Assembly (NCBI GenBank): GCA_004335835.1
Contig: RWJK01000755.1
Span: forward strand, 34,883-98,882
Source: Scenedesmus sp. ARA3
Lineage: Eukaryota > Chlorophyta > Chlorophyceae > Sphaeropleales > Scenedesmaceae
Length of the DNA: 64,000 nucleotides
Direction of reading: 5' to 3'
Part shown: piece after piece, positions 35,001 through 46,379 of the stretch
Numbering within the stretch: the first letter of the stretch is position 1
Layout of the letters: each line of letters begins with the position of its first letter
Made by a program: the position numbers and the translations under genes
The notes under the pieces: model-generated
Told to the model about the DNA's origin: nothing
Database searches by the model: none
Seen by the model: only the letters and a program-made list of their open reading frames with translations

Positions 35001-37941
35001 GGGTCATGTGTAGTGTGCTGTGTGGTGGCGTACGATGCAACAATTCTGGACTCTACAAGCGGCAGCCATGCGGAATGCTCCTGCTGCCTGCCCTGCCTGG
35101 TGAGACACCTTTAATGCCAGCTCCTGCCCTGCCCTGTTGCTCCACCTGGCATCTGCTGACTGTCCTGCTGCCTGCCAGGCGCTCAACCAAAGTAATAAGA
35201 ATGCGTAATGATACATCCTACAACATACATCTTGCAAGACTGAAACATTGGTTGCAAGTCTGGGACTGCAGCGCACGTGTGTACAGGTTGTCGACGGGCA
35301 TTTGTAGCCCTTTTTGACCATGGTCATGCTGTGCGTTGTGCAGGTGTTCAACCACCACTACGAGGACCTGTATGTGTTCCCCTGGGAGCGCAAGCGCCCC
35401 AAGGCCTTCATGCGCGCCAGCCAGCAGGTGCGCAGCCAGCAGGGCAGTCATCATTACTTAATCAACAATCACGCTATAGCATCAATGCCATCGGGCCCGC
35501 GCCCCACTAGACTCCAGCACCGCAGTGCCTACAGCAGCAGCAGCTGCCAGCCTGGCACATGCCAAAGCTCAACCTGCACGGATCTATGGCTGTGTGGGTT
35601 GACTGAGTGAGGTGCATGCGGTATGTGGTCATGTTGAGCACGCTTTGATGCCATCTGTCTGACGCAGTGTGTGCTTTGTGTGTGCTGTGCATGCGCTCAC
35701 ACATGCAGGGCTGCATGCCCGCCAACTCCAGCCGCGCAGTGCTGGCGGTCACATCGGAGTACCACCCGCAGCAGCTGGACCTGGGCATCACTCGCATCGA
35801 CGGCTCGGACAAGCACTTTTTGAAGTTCAGGTGGGCCTTGTTTGTCTGTATATGCGTTCAAGCTCAAGTGTAGTACCGCCAGCAGCAGCTGGAGCTGGGC
35901 GTCACTTGCATTGATGGGTCTGACAAGCACTTGCTCAAGTTCAGGTGGGCACAAAGTTTTTTTCTCTGGCAGTCTCATGTGTGATTTTGAGCAGATGTGC
36001 TTTGGCGGCAGTGAACTGGGTAGCGTCAGTGGCTGAAATCGCGTCCTTGCGTTCAGGTGAGGTGGGGGTAGCACCATCAGGTTTGGCAGTGCAGGCTGTG
36101 CGAGCAGCGAGGACTGTGCCAAGTAATATCTTGGGCAGCACCTGCTGCTTGGCAGTACTAACTTCACACGCCGCCGCCGCTGCTGCTGCTGCTGCTGCTG
36201 CTGTGTGGTGCCGCTGCAGGTTCAGCAAGGCTGGCTTTGTGTCCATCGAGGACCACACCAAGTGGAAGTACCTGCTGTCCGCTGACGGCTGCTGACAATG
36301 ACAAACCTTGCATGCTGCTGCCGCTGCAGGTTCAGCAAGGCAGGCTTTGTGTCCATCGAGGACCACGCCAAGTGGAAGTACCTGCTGTCCGCTGACGGCT
36401 GCGTGGCGCAGACGCGACTGGTGAAGGTGATGCTGGCCAACAGCGTGGTGCTGAAAGAAGAAAGCGACTGGATCGAGTACTACTACAGGTGCGTGTGGTG
36501 CTGTGGTTTGGGGTATTGTAACGGGCTTGGGGGCTCCTGGTTGCTAAACAGGAGTGTAATAGGATCCAGTACTACTTCAGGTGAGGATTGTTAGGGTTCG
36601 GCAAACCTTGAGGATTGAGGGTTAAGGGTTGGGGTGTATGGTGGAGGTGCTGGTGAAGGTGATGCTGGCCAACAGTGTGGTGCTGAAAGAGGAGAGCGAC
36701 TGGATCGAGTACTACGACAGGTGCGGGTGGTTTAGGGTTCAACTTCAGGATGATTTCAGAGTGTAGGGTTGGGGTGATTGGTCAGGGTGCTGGTCAAGGT
36801 GCGGCCGGCCAACAGCGTGGTGCTGAAAGAGGAGTCCGACTGGATACAGCACAGGCGCGGGTGGTTATAGTTCAGGGCACATCACAGGCCACGAATGCAC
36901 ACACAAAGACAATCTAAACGCCCCCCACATTCACCCCACTCATTGCACCTGCAGGTCGCTCAAGCCGTGGAAGCACTATGCTCCTTTCAGGGCCGGGCCT
37001 GATGCTGGCGAGCAGGTCAATATTTGAACCACTGATGATACCACACACAACCACTCACACGCACGGAACCCTGCAATGCACCTTGCACACACGCTGAACC
37101 CTGCAGGTCGCTCAAGCCGCGGAAGCACTACGAGCCCTTCAGGGCCGGGTTCACGGCATATCGCAGCTCACAAATGCACCCACAAACCACTTATATGTTG
37201 GCCCACTCATTGCTCCTGCAGGTCGCTCAAGCCGTGGAAGCACTATGCTCCTTTCAGGGCCGGGATGACGGCATATCACAGCTCACAAAAGCACACACAA
37301 CTGCAACCTAAAGCCCTCCACTCATTGCACCTGCAGGTCGCTCAAGCCGTGGAAGCACTACGCGCCGTTCAGGGCCGGGCCTGATGCTGGCGAGCAGGTC
37401 ATCGGGCTGGTGCAGCACCTGGAGGCACATGAGAGCAAGGCACGCGCAATTGCATCAGAGGCGCAGCACTGGGCCTACAGGTGTGGTTTGCAGGATGTGT
37501 TTACATTACTTGCAGCTATTCGCGCTGGTGTGTGACTTGCAATGCTGATTCTTGGGTGTCTGACTTTGTTGTTGCTGCCCGCTGGCCCCCCCCCCGCAGG
37601 TACCTGTCTCAGTACCCGCGCCTGCTGTACTTTAGGCGTCAGCTGCTGGAGTACAACAAGCTCTTCGGGGGCGGCATGGAGGCCTGGGTGGCGGCAGGTG
37701 AGGGCTGCAGCATTCACCTAGAATAAAAGACTTGCACAGCTCTGAACTCCTTCTCCTAACAAAGCTGCCACAGTTAAAGGTCCATGCCTGCGCACTTGCT
37801 GGCGCTGTCACACCTTCAGTGGCTACGGCACGATGCCGAAGTGTCCGCTGCTGCTGCTGCTGCCGCTGCAGGCGGCCCTAAGGAGCTGGTAGGCCATGAG
37901 CTGGCAGCAGCCCTGCGCCACTCAGTTGCTCTGACACTCAC

Positions 37942-37979
<38 letters not shown>

Positions 37980-38229
37980 AGGCGGCCCTGAGGAGCTGGT
38001 GGGTCACGAGCTGGCAGCAGCCAAGCGGCGCGCCCACACGCGGCTGGCGGCAGCACACCTGCACCTGCGCCGCATTGCGCGCAAGTCAGCGATGCGGCTA
38101 CAGCACGCAGACCAGGGCGGTGCAGCTGCCCTGGCCAGCAGCAGCAGCAGCAGCAGTGGCAGCAGCAGCAGCGAAGAGCAGCAGGGGCTGCTGCAGCGGC
38201 AGCAGCACTTCTGGCTGGCGCATGGGTGA
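32058..38229 (+). CDS. GT90 family (CAP10-like) glycosyltransferase, type II membrane protein
   Basis: Ten exons: 32058-32192, 32903-33073, 34022-34102, 34654-34872, 35344-35427, 35709-35830, 36330-36488, 37337-37480, 37600-37697, 37982-38229; 486 aa, all phases consistent. The end of exon 1 is uncertain because an alternative donor near 32300 is also in phase. The N-terminus has a hydrophobic signal anchor (WAVLWHCWLLLLGSG). The GT90/POGLUT signature follows: FIVNIDDFPIC, LPVF, an HYEDLYVFPWERK.PKAFMRAS block, FSKAGFVSIEDHAKWKYLLSADG, VMLANSVVLKEESDWIEYYYRSLKPWKHYAPF and a C-terminal helical region with an S-rich tail. The family transfers sugars from UDP-glucose or UDP-xylose in the ER/Golgi; donor and acceptor here are not known. 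The intron before exon 9 ends in an unusual C-tract. Confidence 0.9.
33205..34320 (+). repeat. Copies of borders of GT90 exons 2 and 3
   Basis: 33238-33300 copies the end of exon 2 (DFVT coding sequence and following intron). 33890-33935 copies the start of exon 3 (TFNEAVPKHEL) with its acceptor. 34155-34195 and 34265-34315 copy its end (LVVVRNGSVQ plus donor). The true exon 3 is 34022-34102. Confidence 0.75.
34361..34440 (+). repeat. 16-bp minisatellite, five units
   Basis: CATGCACGCATGTGGA is repeated five times with one change in the last unit. It lies in the GT90 intron between exons 3 and 4. Each unit contains CATG and GCATG palindromic cores. Confidence 0.9.
34940..36300 (+). repeat. 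Copies of borders of GT90 exons 4, 6 and 7
   Basis: 34945-34990 copies the end of exon 4 (GKNLDTNEVLFP plus donor). 35872-35945 copies the end of exon 6 (QQLELGVTCIDGSDKHLLKF). 36215-36297 copies the start of exon 7 with acceptor and ends at the point where the true exon codes DGC. Confidence 0.8.
36600..37280 (+). repeat. Ladder of copies of GT90 exon 7 end and exon 8 start
   Basis: 36645-36722 and 36788-36858 copy the end of exon 7 (LANSVVLKEESDWI). 36950-37017, 37102-37150 and 37215-37265 copy the acceptor and start of exon 8 (SLKPWKHYAPFRAG). The copy at 36950 reaches AGPDAGEQ before it breaks off. The true exon 8 starts at 37337. Confidence 0.85.
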
Positions 38230-38659
38230 GGCTGTTGCAGCTGTGGCTGCGGCTGTGGCTGCTTCCAGCTGCGCTGGCAGTTGCAGATCGGAGTGTGTGT
38301 GCTGCTCTGTGGCAGCAGCATGCGGGTGGATGAGCCGTTCCAGAGCAGCGCAGCGCTGCCATTTGCAGCCAGCAGATGCTGCCGCAGGCATGCGTGGAAG
38401 CAGCTTGCAGATGCAAGTCAGCCATGCAGCCTGCACTGCTCCATCTTGCAGATGGCGGTGCAGGCATCGATCAGCAGCAGCAGCAACTTAACTGCATGTT
38501 GGTTGCTGCCTGGCTTTGCGTGTGCAGTGTTGCGGCTGATGTTGCTTGGCAGGTTGGGTATGGGGGGCTTTCAAATGAAGTGGTTGCTCAGAACCTTCGG
38601 AAAACTATCATTGGCTGTAAGCAGCCCTTAGCAGAGTGTTGTATGGAAGTTGTTTGGGG

Positions 38660-39300
38660 TTCAGGCCAACAGCAGCCGCATCAGCAGGTGCGCATCTCTG
38701 GCAGCAGCATGGTAGCATTCAGCGAGGATTGAGGCAGCAGGATGCATTGTGTTGCACGACTGCTGTGGTTGATGCTGCTGGCAGCTCGAGACAGGCCTCG
38801 CCCTGTGGCAGGGTGCTGGGAGTGGTGTTGCTGCCACAGCACCTTTGACTTTGACTGCCAGTCTGCAGGCCAACAGCAGCGGCATCAGCAGCAGGGGCAT
38901 CTCTGGCAGCACATGTCTGTCCCAGGCAGCAGCGTGTGGCGGTGGCAGCAGGGAGTGAGGCAGCAGGATGCATCGTGTTGCATGGAGTGTTGGCACTGCA
39001 ACAACTGCTGTGATTTAAGCTGCCGGCAGCTCGGGACAGGCTCTGCCCTGTGGCGGTGTGCTGGGAGTGGGGGTGCTGTCACAAGCATGTATCTTTGGCT
39101 GCACATGTCTGTCTCTGGCATCAGCGTGTGGTGGCAACAGGCAGTGAGGCAGCAAGATGCATCGTGCGGGTGTGTCGGCGCTGCAGCTGCTGTGGTTGAT
39201 GCTGCCGGCAGCTCGGGACAGGCCCTGCCCTGTGGCAGGGTGCTGAGAGTGGGGGTGCTGTGATAGCACGTTCGACTTCTGACTGCAAATCTGCAGGATG
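38660..39300 (+). repeat. Three tandem copies of a ~215-bp unit
   Basis: Each unit contains a CATCTCTGGCAGCA-like block, GTGAGGCAGCAGGATGCAT, GGTTGATGCTGCYGGCAGCTCGGGACAGG and CCCTGTGGC...GTGCTG. They start near 38660, 38872 and 39090. Substitutions and small gaps separate the copies. It is not protein coding as far as I can see. Confidence 0.8.
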
Positions 39301-39508
39301 ATAGAGCAGGTTCTCGTCGCACAATGCTGGTGCAACATCCTGTCGGCAGCAGATGTGCCTGTGGCGTAGGTTAGCTGGTTTTCTGGCGGGAGGCTGGGCA
39401 TCTGTCATTTCAGAAATCAGGTTTAGGTCGAGGGTCTGTGGTGCTGTGGTGCATCCTGTGATGCTTGCAGCGTGCAGCTGCTGGTGATTGAGTGGCCTGT
39501 ACTGATAC

Positions 39509-40064
39509 TCAAAGCAGCTGCGATAATGTTGTATTTAAGGATTTTTTGCATTGCGTCGGGTTATGTTGCGTTCGAGGTGGCTTCACATGAGGGGAGGCAT
39601 CATGTGGCTGTACAGCTGCTGGGGCTGGTTGGGAAGGCGTGATCGGCAATGATGGTTTTGATGCATGCTGCTGCAGCAGCATGTTTTCAGTGGTGACAGG
39701 AACAGTGCGCAGCAGTGCAAGTCTGCGCTCTAGAGCACTTGGATGGATGAGTGCGGCAGCACTGCAAAGTGCTGGAATCCCATTGTCAAGCTGGCTGAGC
39801 TGGTTGCATCTGTTTTTGGCACCAGGAGATGAATGGCTCGGGCTGTTTGCTTGCAGTGCGCTCGACTTTGGTTGGCGGCTGCTGGCATGTTCATCAGACT
39901 GCATGCATTGTGCCAACTGGGTGGCTGCCACTGCATCAATGGCACCGCAGGGCGGCGCATTGGTGAATTTATTGGCTGCGTAAACAGACGAATTGATACG
40001 GCTCGTGTCTGTTGGTGACGCTTGCAAGGAAGCCTCAAGCTCCTCAACAGTCGCTGGATGCCAA
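39509..40064 (-). CDS. Possible coding exon, unknown protein
   Basis: A minus-strand frame of about 184 codons opens WHPATVEELEASLQASPTDTS and runs to a stop at 39509. Its composition is ordinary rather than repeat-driven (ALERRLALLRTVPVTTENML). No domain is recognised and no upstream exon was found, so it may be a chance frame. It lies between the 3' ends of two genes. Confidence 0.2.
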
Positions 40065-40350
40065 GTGAAGGCTCATTGAAGCCTTCGGCCACGGCGTGGC
40101 GGCTGAGATCTCAGGGTCCAGACTCTTAGATTTGAGATGGCTGCTCGGCAAAGATCAGAACACTTGTACCCGTCGATTTACGTCCACATCTCAGACACGA
40201 ACTGCTCTCACAGGCCGGTGCCAAACTGCCAGCTGTCTGCCAGCTGCTATGGTAAGCACATCATGTGCCACTTGGTGATTCAAAATGTTACCACTGCCAC
40301 ACCAACTGCCGCTCAATACCTGCTGGCACCATCCATTTCAACATCATCCG

Positions 40351-40401
<51 letters not shown>

Positions 40402-40739
40402 CAGCCACGGCTGCTCAGGCCTGACTCTGCTGCCGAGGTTCCGCAACATTGCCAGCACAGATGCAAGCACAGAAACAACCAACAACATCAGACGTGTTTG
40501 AACATCCCATGATGAAGTATGTACACTCACATGTATCCTTGTAGGTGCATGCAGCACAAACGCCAATGCCCACTTAGATGAACAGTAAGAGCTGTGACAA
40601 CCAGGCGACAACGTGCAACACACACAACCCAACAACCACAACCACAAACCCTTGCACGCCGCTTCCTTGCATAGAGCGGCCTTCTGCTTAGACACAATGC
40701 AAATCTAGACCATTTCATGCTGCTGCTGCGGCTCCTTCA

Positions 40740-40870
40740 GCTGCTGCTGCGTCTGCAGCGTTTACTTGTTGGCGCCGCAAGATCTGCAGCTCGTCGCCGC
40801 CGCTGCTGCTGCCGCTGCTCCGCTGCTACATTACTTGTTGGCACCGCGGATGTGCAGCTCTCTGCCGCCG
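40740..40870 (-). repeat. 3'-flank copies of the end of the prohibitin-2 last exon
   Basis: Two copies, about 40763-40795 and 40832-40862, repeat the codons for ELQISGANK. The nearer copy keeps the stop in frame (ELHIRGANK-stop); the outer one is shifted. They lie just beyond the true stop at 40890. Confidence 0.8.
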
Positions 40871-40889
40871 CTGCTCTGCTGCTGCCGCG

Positions 40890-43800
40890 TTACTTGTTGG
40901 CCCCGCTGATCTGCAGCTCGCCCAGGTTGAGCAGCAGGCTGTCTGCGTTGAGGAAGACGCGGTTGGCGCTGTGTGCGATGGTGTTGGCCACCTCGCGCGC
41001 GGCCTGCACAAGCCAAAGGCGGCAGCAGCGCAGCAAGCTCGTTTCAGCAAGACGAATGCATGAGGTTGGCGCTGTGCGCAATGGTGTTGGCCACCTCGCG
41101 CGCCGCCTGCGAAAATGTGAAAAGGACAGACAAGAAGACGTCATGTTACAGGAGAGTGGTCGAGATTGTGGTTGTTGATGGTTGGCGCTGTGTGCAATGG
41201 TGTTGGCCACCTCACGCGCGGCCTGCACAAACCAAAGGCGGCAGCGGTGCAGCAAGCTCGTTTCAGCAAGATGAATGCATAAGGTTTGTGTGTGTGGGGG
41301 ATGGTGTTGGCCACCTCGCGCGCGGCCTGCACAAAGATAAAAAGGACAGACAAGAAGACGTCATTTCACAAAAGAGTGGTGGACAATGTGACTTATTTTG
41401 GTGGGCGCTGTGCGCGATGGTGTTGGCCACCTCGCGCACGGCCTGCACAAAGATCAAGAGGACAGACAAAAAGACGTCATTTCACAGGAGAGTGGTCAAC
41501 ATTGTGACTGTTGTTGGTTGGTGCTGTGCGCGATGGTTGTTGGCCACCTCGCGCGCGGCCTGCACAAACCAAAGTCGGCAGCAGCGCAGCAAGCTTTGTT
41601 CAGCAAGTTGAATGAATAAGGTTGGCGCTGTGTGCGATGGTGTTGGCCACCTCACGCACGGCCTGCACAAGGGAAGAGACGAAAGCGGCAGCAGCAGCAG
41701 CAGCAGCAGCAGCAGAGCGGCAGTTGCGTCAGCAGAGACATAGAAGTAGTCACCAGCCCTCAATAAAAGGAACAATTGCCATTAGAAGACGACAGCAGTG
41801 CAGCCTTACCCTGCTTGTGACTAATACTGATGTACTGATGGATGATGGTTACATAACTGTTATTGTAGCGGACATTGCTGCAATTGCTAAAGCAGCGCAC
41901 CTCGATCTTGCGCAGCGTGATGCAGTAGGGGTTCTGCTGCATGGCCTGCCCAATGAGCCGCCCACACAGCCCAACGAGCATGCTAAACAGTTGAATACAT
42001 TAGATGCTATACGTTTTTTACAAATCCCACCTCGATCTTGCGCAGCGTGATGAATGATGGGTTCTGCTGGATGGCCTGCCCGATGAGCCGCGCCGACTGC
42101 GCCTCTCCCTGCGCACGCACAATGGCGCTCTGCTTGTCCTGCGTGGCGCGGTCCACCTACACGATTGCATGGCAGGGCGACAGCGGCAGCAGCAGGGAAA
42201 TGTGAGTACTGGTTGCAGTGGTTGGTGCTGGCTGTGTGTCCTTGTGCAGGCACGTGGCAGTCTGGCACTCTGCTTGTCCTGCGTGGCGCGGTCCACCTGC
42301 GGGGCACAAGATACAGCAGCAGCAGCAGCAGCAGGGGGTTCAATGGCGAAGCATAAGAAGGGTGCACGATGGCGGACAGCTTTTGCGGCGTAGCGCGGTG
42401 AGGGGCAGAACAACAATGAAGAGAACCAATGCGACATGTCTTCTTACAACATCAGGTATTTGAGTTTCTGTCTGAACAAGGTTGTTGGTGTCTTTTATTA
42501 TCGCTTGAGAAAGCACACTGAAAACAGCAAAAAGCAGCTCACGATGAACTTGGCGCGCTCCGCCTCCTGCTGCGCAACCTGTGCCGAAGACTATAGCGCA
42601 AAACTATGCTGCAAAACATAAATCTGCACACTAGGAAAAAAAACTCACAATCAAATTGGCGCGCTCCGCCTCCTGCTGCGCGACCTGCTTGGCCTCCACT
42701 GCCGCGGTGTACTCCTTGCTGAAGGTGAGGTTGGTGATGGACACGTCCTCGTGAACACCCAAAACAACATCCGAAAACACGCCCAAACCCCCACTGCTTG
42801 TAACATGCAACACTGCTGGCACAGTTTCAATGTCTATGCTTTGCCCTTTGACCACAACCTGCTGCGACGGAGGCTGCGATGGCTGCCGGACCCCAAAGGC
42901 AACAGAGCTGCATTATTTGTGGGGACGTGCACAAACGCCATGTCCCTCCATTCTTTGATGATTCCGGCTTGATGATGCTGCATGTTTTAAGATATGTTGA
43001 TCACCAACGTCAAGGTGCAGAGAGCAGCCACACAAAAGTCAACAGAACTTGGCGTGCGCTGCTTCTGCAAGACCCAAACTCAGCCACAAAGACGAACACA
43101 AACAATGCAGCGCCACGCATCCGCAACCAACTTAGGACTGATACAACAAACATGACAACGCATAGTACAAAATACACAGCAAGTAAAAGCGACTCACGAT
43201 GAACTTGGCGCGCTCCGCCTCCTGCTGCGCGACCTGCTTGGCCTCCACCGCCGCGGTGTACTCCTTGCTGAAGGTGAGGTTGGTGATGGACACGTCCTCA
43301 AGCACGATGTTGAAGTACCGCGCACGCTCAGCCAGGATGCGGCGGATGTCCTTGGACACGATCTGCGCACATAACACAGCATGATGACAGCTTAGATGAC
43401 GAAAACATGACAGCTGGTGATGGACACGTCCTCAAGCACAATGTTGACGTAGCGAGCACGCTCCGTCAGGATGCGGCGGATGTCCTTGGACACAATCTGC
43501 GCAAAACAAAACAGAAAAATGACAGCTTAGATGACGGAAACATGACAGCTGTTGATGGACACATCCTCCAGGTCAATGTTGAGGTAGCACGCACGCTCAG
43601 CCAGGATGCGGCGGATGTCCTAGGACACGATCTGCGCAAATAACACAGCATGATGACAGCTTGTACTGCGTTCCGCCGCTCACAAGGCAGCCACAGCAAC
43701 CTTACGGTGTCTACCCAACTCTGAAACACTGTGAAGTACAAGGTACAACAAAGCAGCACACCTCGCGCATGGTGATGAGCTGCGCCGCGTTGTACTGCGC

Positions 43801-43949
43801 CACCACGCTCTTCAGCGTCTCCTGGATGATGCTGGGCAGCACGCGCTCAGCGTAGTCCTGCGGGCGGAAACAAATGCATCATGCGTCAGTTTTGTAGAGT
43901 TTAATTTGTGGTCAATCCTGGATGATGCTGGGCAGGCAGCAGCGGCGGC

Positions 43950-43984
<35 letters not shown>

Positions 43985-46379
43985 GCAATGTGTGTTGGTG
44001 AGCATCAACCTTTGTGCAGACTCAACAGCATGCTGTTGACCAGGGTGACAACTGCCCCACAGCAATCGGCCTTGCACAAAACCCCGCACGCGATCAAGCA
44101 ACTGGCTGCTCCGCAACCCAGCAGCCCCACCTGGCCCAGGCTGCGGTAGATCTCCGGCAGCTTCTCGGGGTTGGGCCGCGTCAGCACACGCAGCCCAATG
44201 TTGACCTGAAATTAATTCAAAGGGTGTTCCAACAGCAGCGGTGGTACACGCAGCGGCAGCAGTACGCGTCAACAGGTGAACCAACAACCCTGCTTTATCC
44301 TGCAACCCCTCTGGCTCTTGAAGTACCCTGCTTGCTGCTGCTGCTGCTACTGCCAGCACCCTACTCAGGTTGAGAAGTGTCATCCCAAGACCTGACATCT
44401 GCCGTGTGCCCTGCTGCTCACCATCTGCCGGTCCCTGCTGCCGGACTGGCTCTGGATCAGGCTGGGCCACTTGCTGCTGACACTGCTGCCATCCCACCTG
44501 ATGTGTAGCACGTGCTGCTGCACCCCAAGCATTCTGAACCCTATGCCCTATGCTCACAAAACCTCAAACCTTACACCCTGCTGGTCACCATCTGCAGGTC
44601 CCTGCTGCCGGACTGGCTCTGGATCAGGCTAGCACCCCGTTTCAGCCAATGTGCTGTACGCCAGCCGCATCTGCCCCTGAACCACGGCCCAAACCTCAAA
44701 CCCTCATTCCCGCCTCACCATCTGCAGGTCCCTGCTGCCGGACTGGCTCTGGATGAGGCTGGGCCGTGCACGCACGTCATAGATGACGGGGCGCTCAAAC
44801 CACGGCACCATCAGGTGCGTGCCCTCAGCGTACACCTGCATCAAGCGGAGAAAGAGATATAATGTAACAATGTTAGTAACAGTGTCAGTGGCACAACCAC
44901 TGGGTGCTGGATGTGGTGCGATTGTGGGTGATGGCGTTCTCAAACCACGGCAGCATCAGGTGTGTGCCCTCAGCGTACACCTGCATCAAGCGGAGAGAGA
45001 GATATGATGTAACAATGTTAGTAACGCTGTCAGTGGCCTGACCACTGGGTGCTGCATGTGGTGCGATCGTGGGTGACGGGCCGCTCAAACCACGGCACCA
45101 TCAGGTGTGTGCCCTCAGCGTACACCTGCACAGTTGCGTTACAGGAAAGTAACAGTCTCAGTAAAACAACTGCTGGGTGCTGCGTGTGGTGTGATCAGAG
45201 GTGGTGGGTGCTGCGTGTGGTGTGATCAGAGGTGGTGGGTGCTGCGTGTGGTGTGATCAGAGGTGGTGGGTGCTGCGTGTGGTGTGATCAGAGGTGGTGG
45301 GTGCTGCGTGTGGTGTGATCAGAGGTGGTGGGGCGCTCAAACCACGGCACCATCAGGTGCGTGCCCTCTGTGACACCTGCGCGCCAGCGTTTTACTTCGG
45401 CGGTGGCGTTGGTAACAGCGACAACACAACCACTGCTGATTGCTGCATCAGCATGCTGCTGCAACTGCTGTCAGCAGCCTGCTTGCCTACTGCTGCTGCT
45501 GTTGCTGCTGCTGCTGTCGATTGATGCACCATCGCCTCTGCTTTGTGCACCACCCCGACACCAGCGCGCCATCCAACCACTGCCTGACAACCTTGCCATC
45601 AGATTTGACCGACCTGCTGGCAACCAAACAGCACACACAAATGCATGTTGCACTCTGCATGCACCTGTACAAAACACAAGGCGCTCACGGGAAACCACGC
45701 ACACTGCATGCAGGGTTCCTTGAACATCATTGTATAGAGAGCTATGCAAACTCCAAGCAAATTCCACCATGCAGCACAGTGCACAGCAATGCATGAGCGT
45801 ACGTTCGGCATAACACCCACATAATGCAGGCCCTGGGTTGCCAAGTAGCCATCAGCATATGACCACGACAATCTGCTTCAGGTAACTTGAGCTCTCTTAG
45901 CTTTGTTTTCTTCCATGCTGCTTGCTTCCAGAACCTGAGCTACACAAAGCTGCCAGGGATGCTGTGCTTGCAAGTGCAGCCTGATCGCATGCACAACACA
46001 TGGCCCCATGCACGTTACAGCAGCAGCAACGGTAATCCTGGATGGCCTCAAACGGTTTGAAGATGGGGGTTATCCACGCTACCCTGTTCTCTCACAACAA
46101 GGCAGTCACGTGTATGCTTTCTTGATGCGGTGCTCCTGCTGCTACTACTGTTGCTGCTGCTGCTGCCGCAGCCACTGCCATGCAGCTGCTGTCCTGCAAG
46201 CCCCAGGCACCCACCTCGTCCTTGATACCAATCAGCCTGTTGAACACGATGGCTCTGTGGCCTCCCTCCACGTTGAACAGCGAGTTGGTGGCTCCATATA
46301 CTAACGCACCTCCGCCAATCAACAGCCTAGCCAGGCCCCCCACTGCTGCTGGCGAAATCTTCGGCCCTGCTGCAGCCAT
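40890..46379 (-). CDS. PHB2: Prohibitin-2 (mitochondrial inner membrane)
   Basis: Seven exons join exactly in phase 0: 46215-46379, 44719-44835, 44131-44205, 43762-43857, 43198-43362, 42031-42156, 40890-41003; 285 aa, the usual length. The N-terminal membrane segment is [20 protein letters not shown]. The SPFH/PHB domain follows, with [76 protein letters not shown], and the coiled-coil [30 protein letters not shown]. The end, [26 protein letters not shown], is typical of PHB2. With PHB1 it forms the ring complex that scaffolds m-AAA protease and cristae. Introns are packed with border copies. Nothing in the coding sequence is odd. Confidence 0.97.
41040..41690 (-). repeat. Six-step ladder of copies of the prohibitin-2 exon 7 acceptor
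   Basis: Six copies, spaced about 105-120 bases, each carry a GTGCAG-type acceptor and codons for [13 protein letters not shown]. Copies centre near 41085, 41205, 41305, 41425, 41540 and 41640; the true exon starts at 41003. Some have substitutions in the acceptor (for example TCGCAG). Confidence 0.9.
41895..42305 (-). repeat. Copies of both borders of prohibitin-2 exon 6
   Basis: 41897-41960 copies the end of exon 6 ([20 protein letters not shown] plus donor). 42262-42305 copies its start ([11 protein letters not shown]) with acceptor. The true exon 42031-42156 lies between them. Confidence 0.85.
42535..43650 (-). repeat. Copies of both borders of prohibitin-2 exon 5
   Basis: 42538-42592 and 42647-42755 copy the exon end ([13 protein letters not shown]...AERA plus donor). 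43415-43505 and 43548-43640 copy the exon start ([14 protein letters not shown]). The true exon is 43198-43362. Confidence 0.88.
44420..45400 (-). repeat. Copies of both borders of prohibitin-2 exon 2
   Basis: 44423-44470 and 44588-44632 copy the exon end ([10 protein letters not shown] plus donor). 44930-44990, 45076-45128 and 45330-45372 copy the start ([13 protein letters not shown]) with acceptor. The true exon is 44719-44835. Confidence 0.88.
45175..45329 (+). repeat. 31-bp satellite, five perfect units
   Basis: A GGGTGCTGCGTGTGG unit of 31 bases repeats at 45175, 45206, 45237, 45268 and 45299. It lies within the prohibitin-2 intron 1, between two exon copies. Units look identical, so it is a young expansion. 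Confidence 0.95.

Larger units (their letters stand above)
38230..40889. other. Repeat-rich intergenic region between converging genes
   Basis: Holds the GT90 3' flank, a 220-bp tandem array, a possible open frame at 39509-40064 (-) and a (CTG)n tract at about 40350-40400. TGTAA at 38616-38620 is a candidate polyadenylation signal for GT90. A plus-strand frame 40137-40253 (MAARQRSEHLYPSIYVHIS...) ends at a GTAAGC donor but has no recognised partner. Confidence 0.5.
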
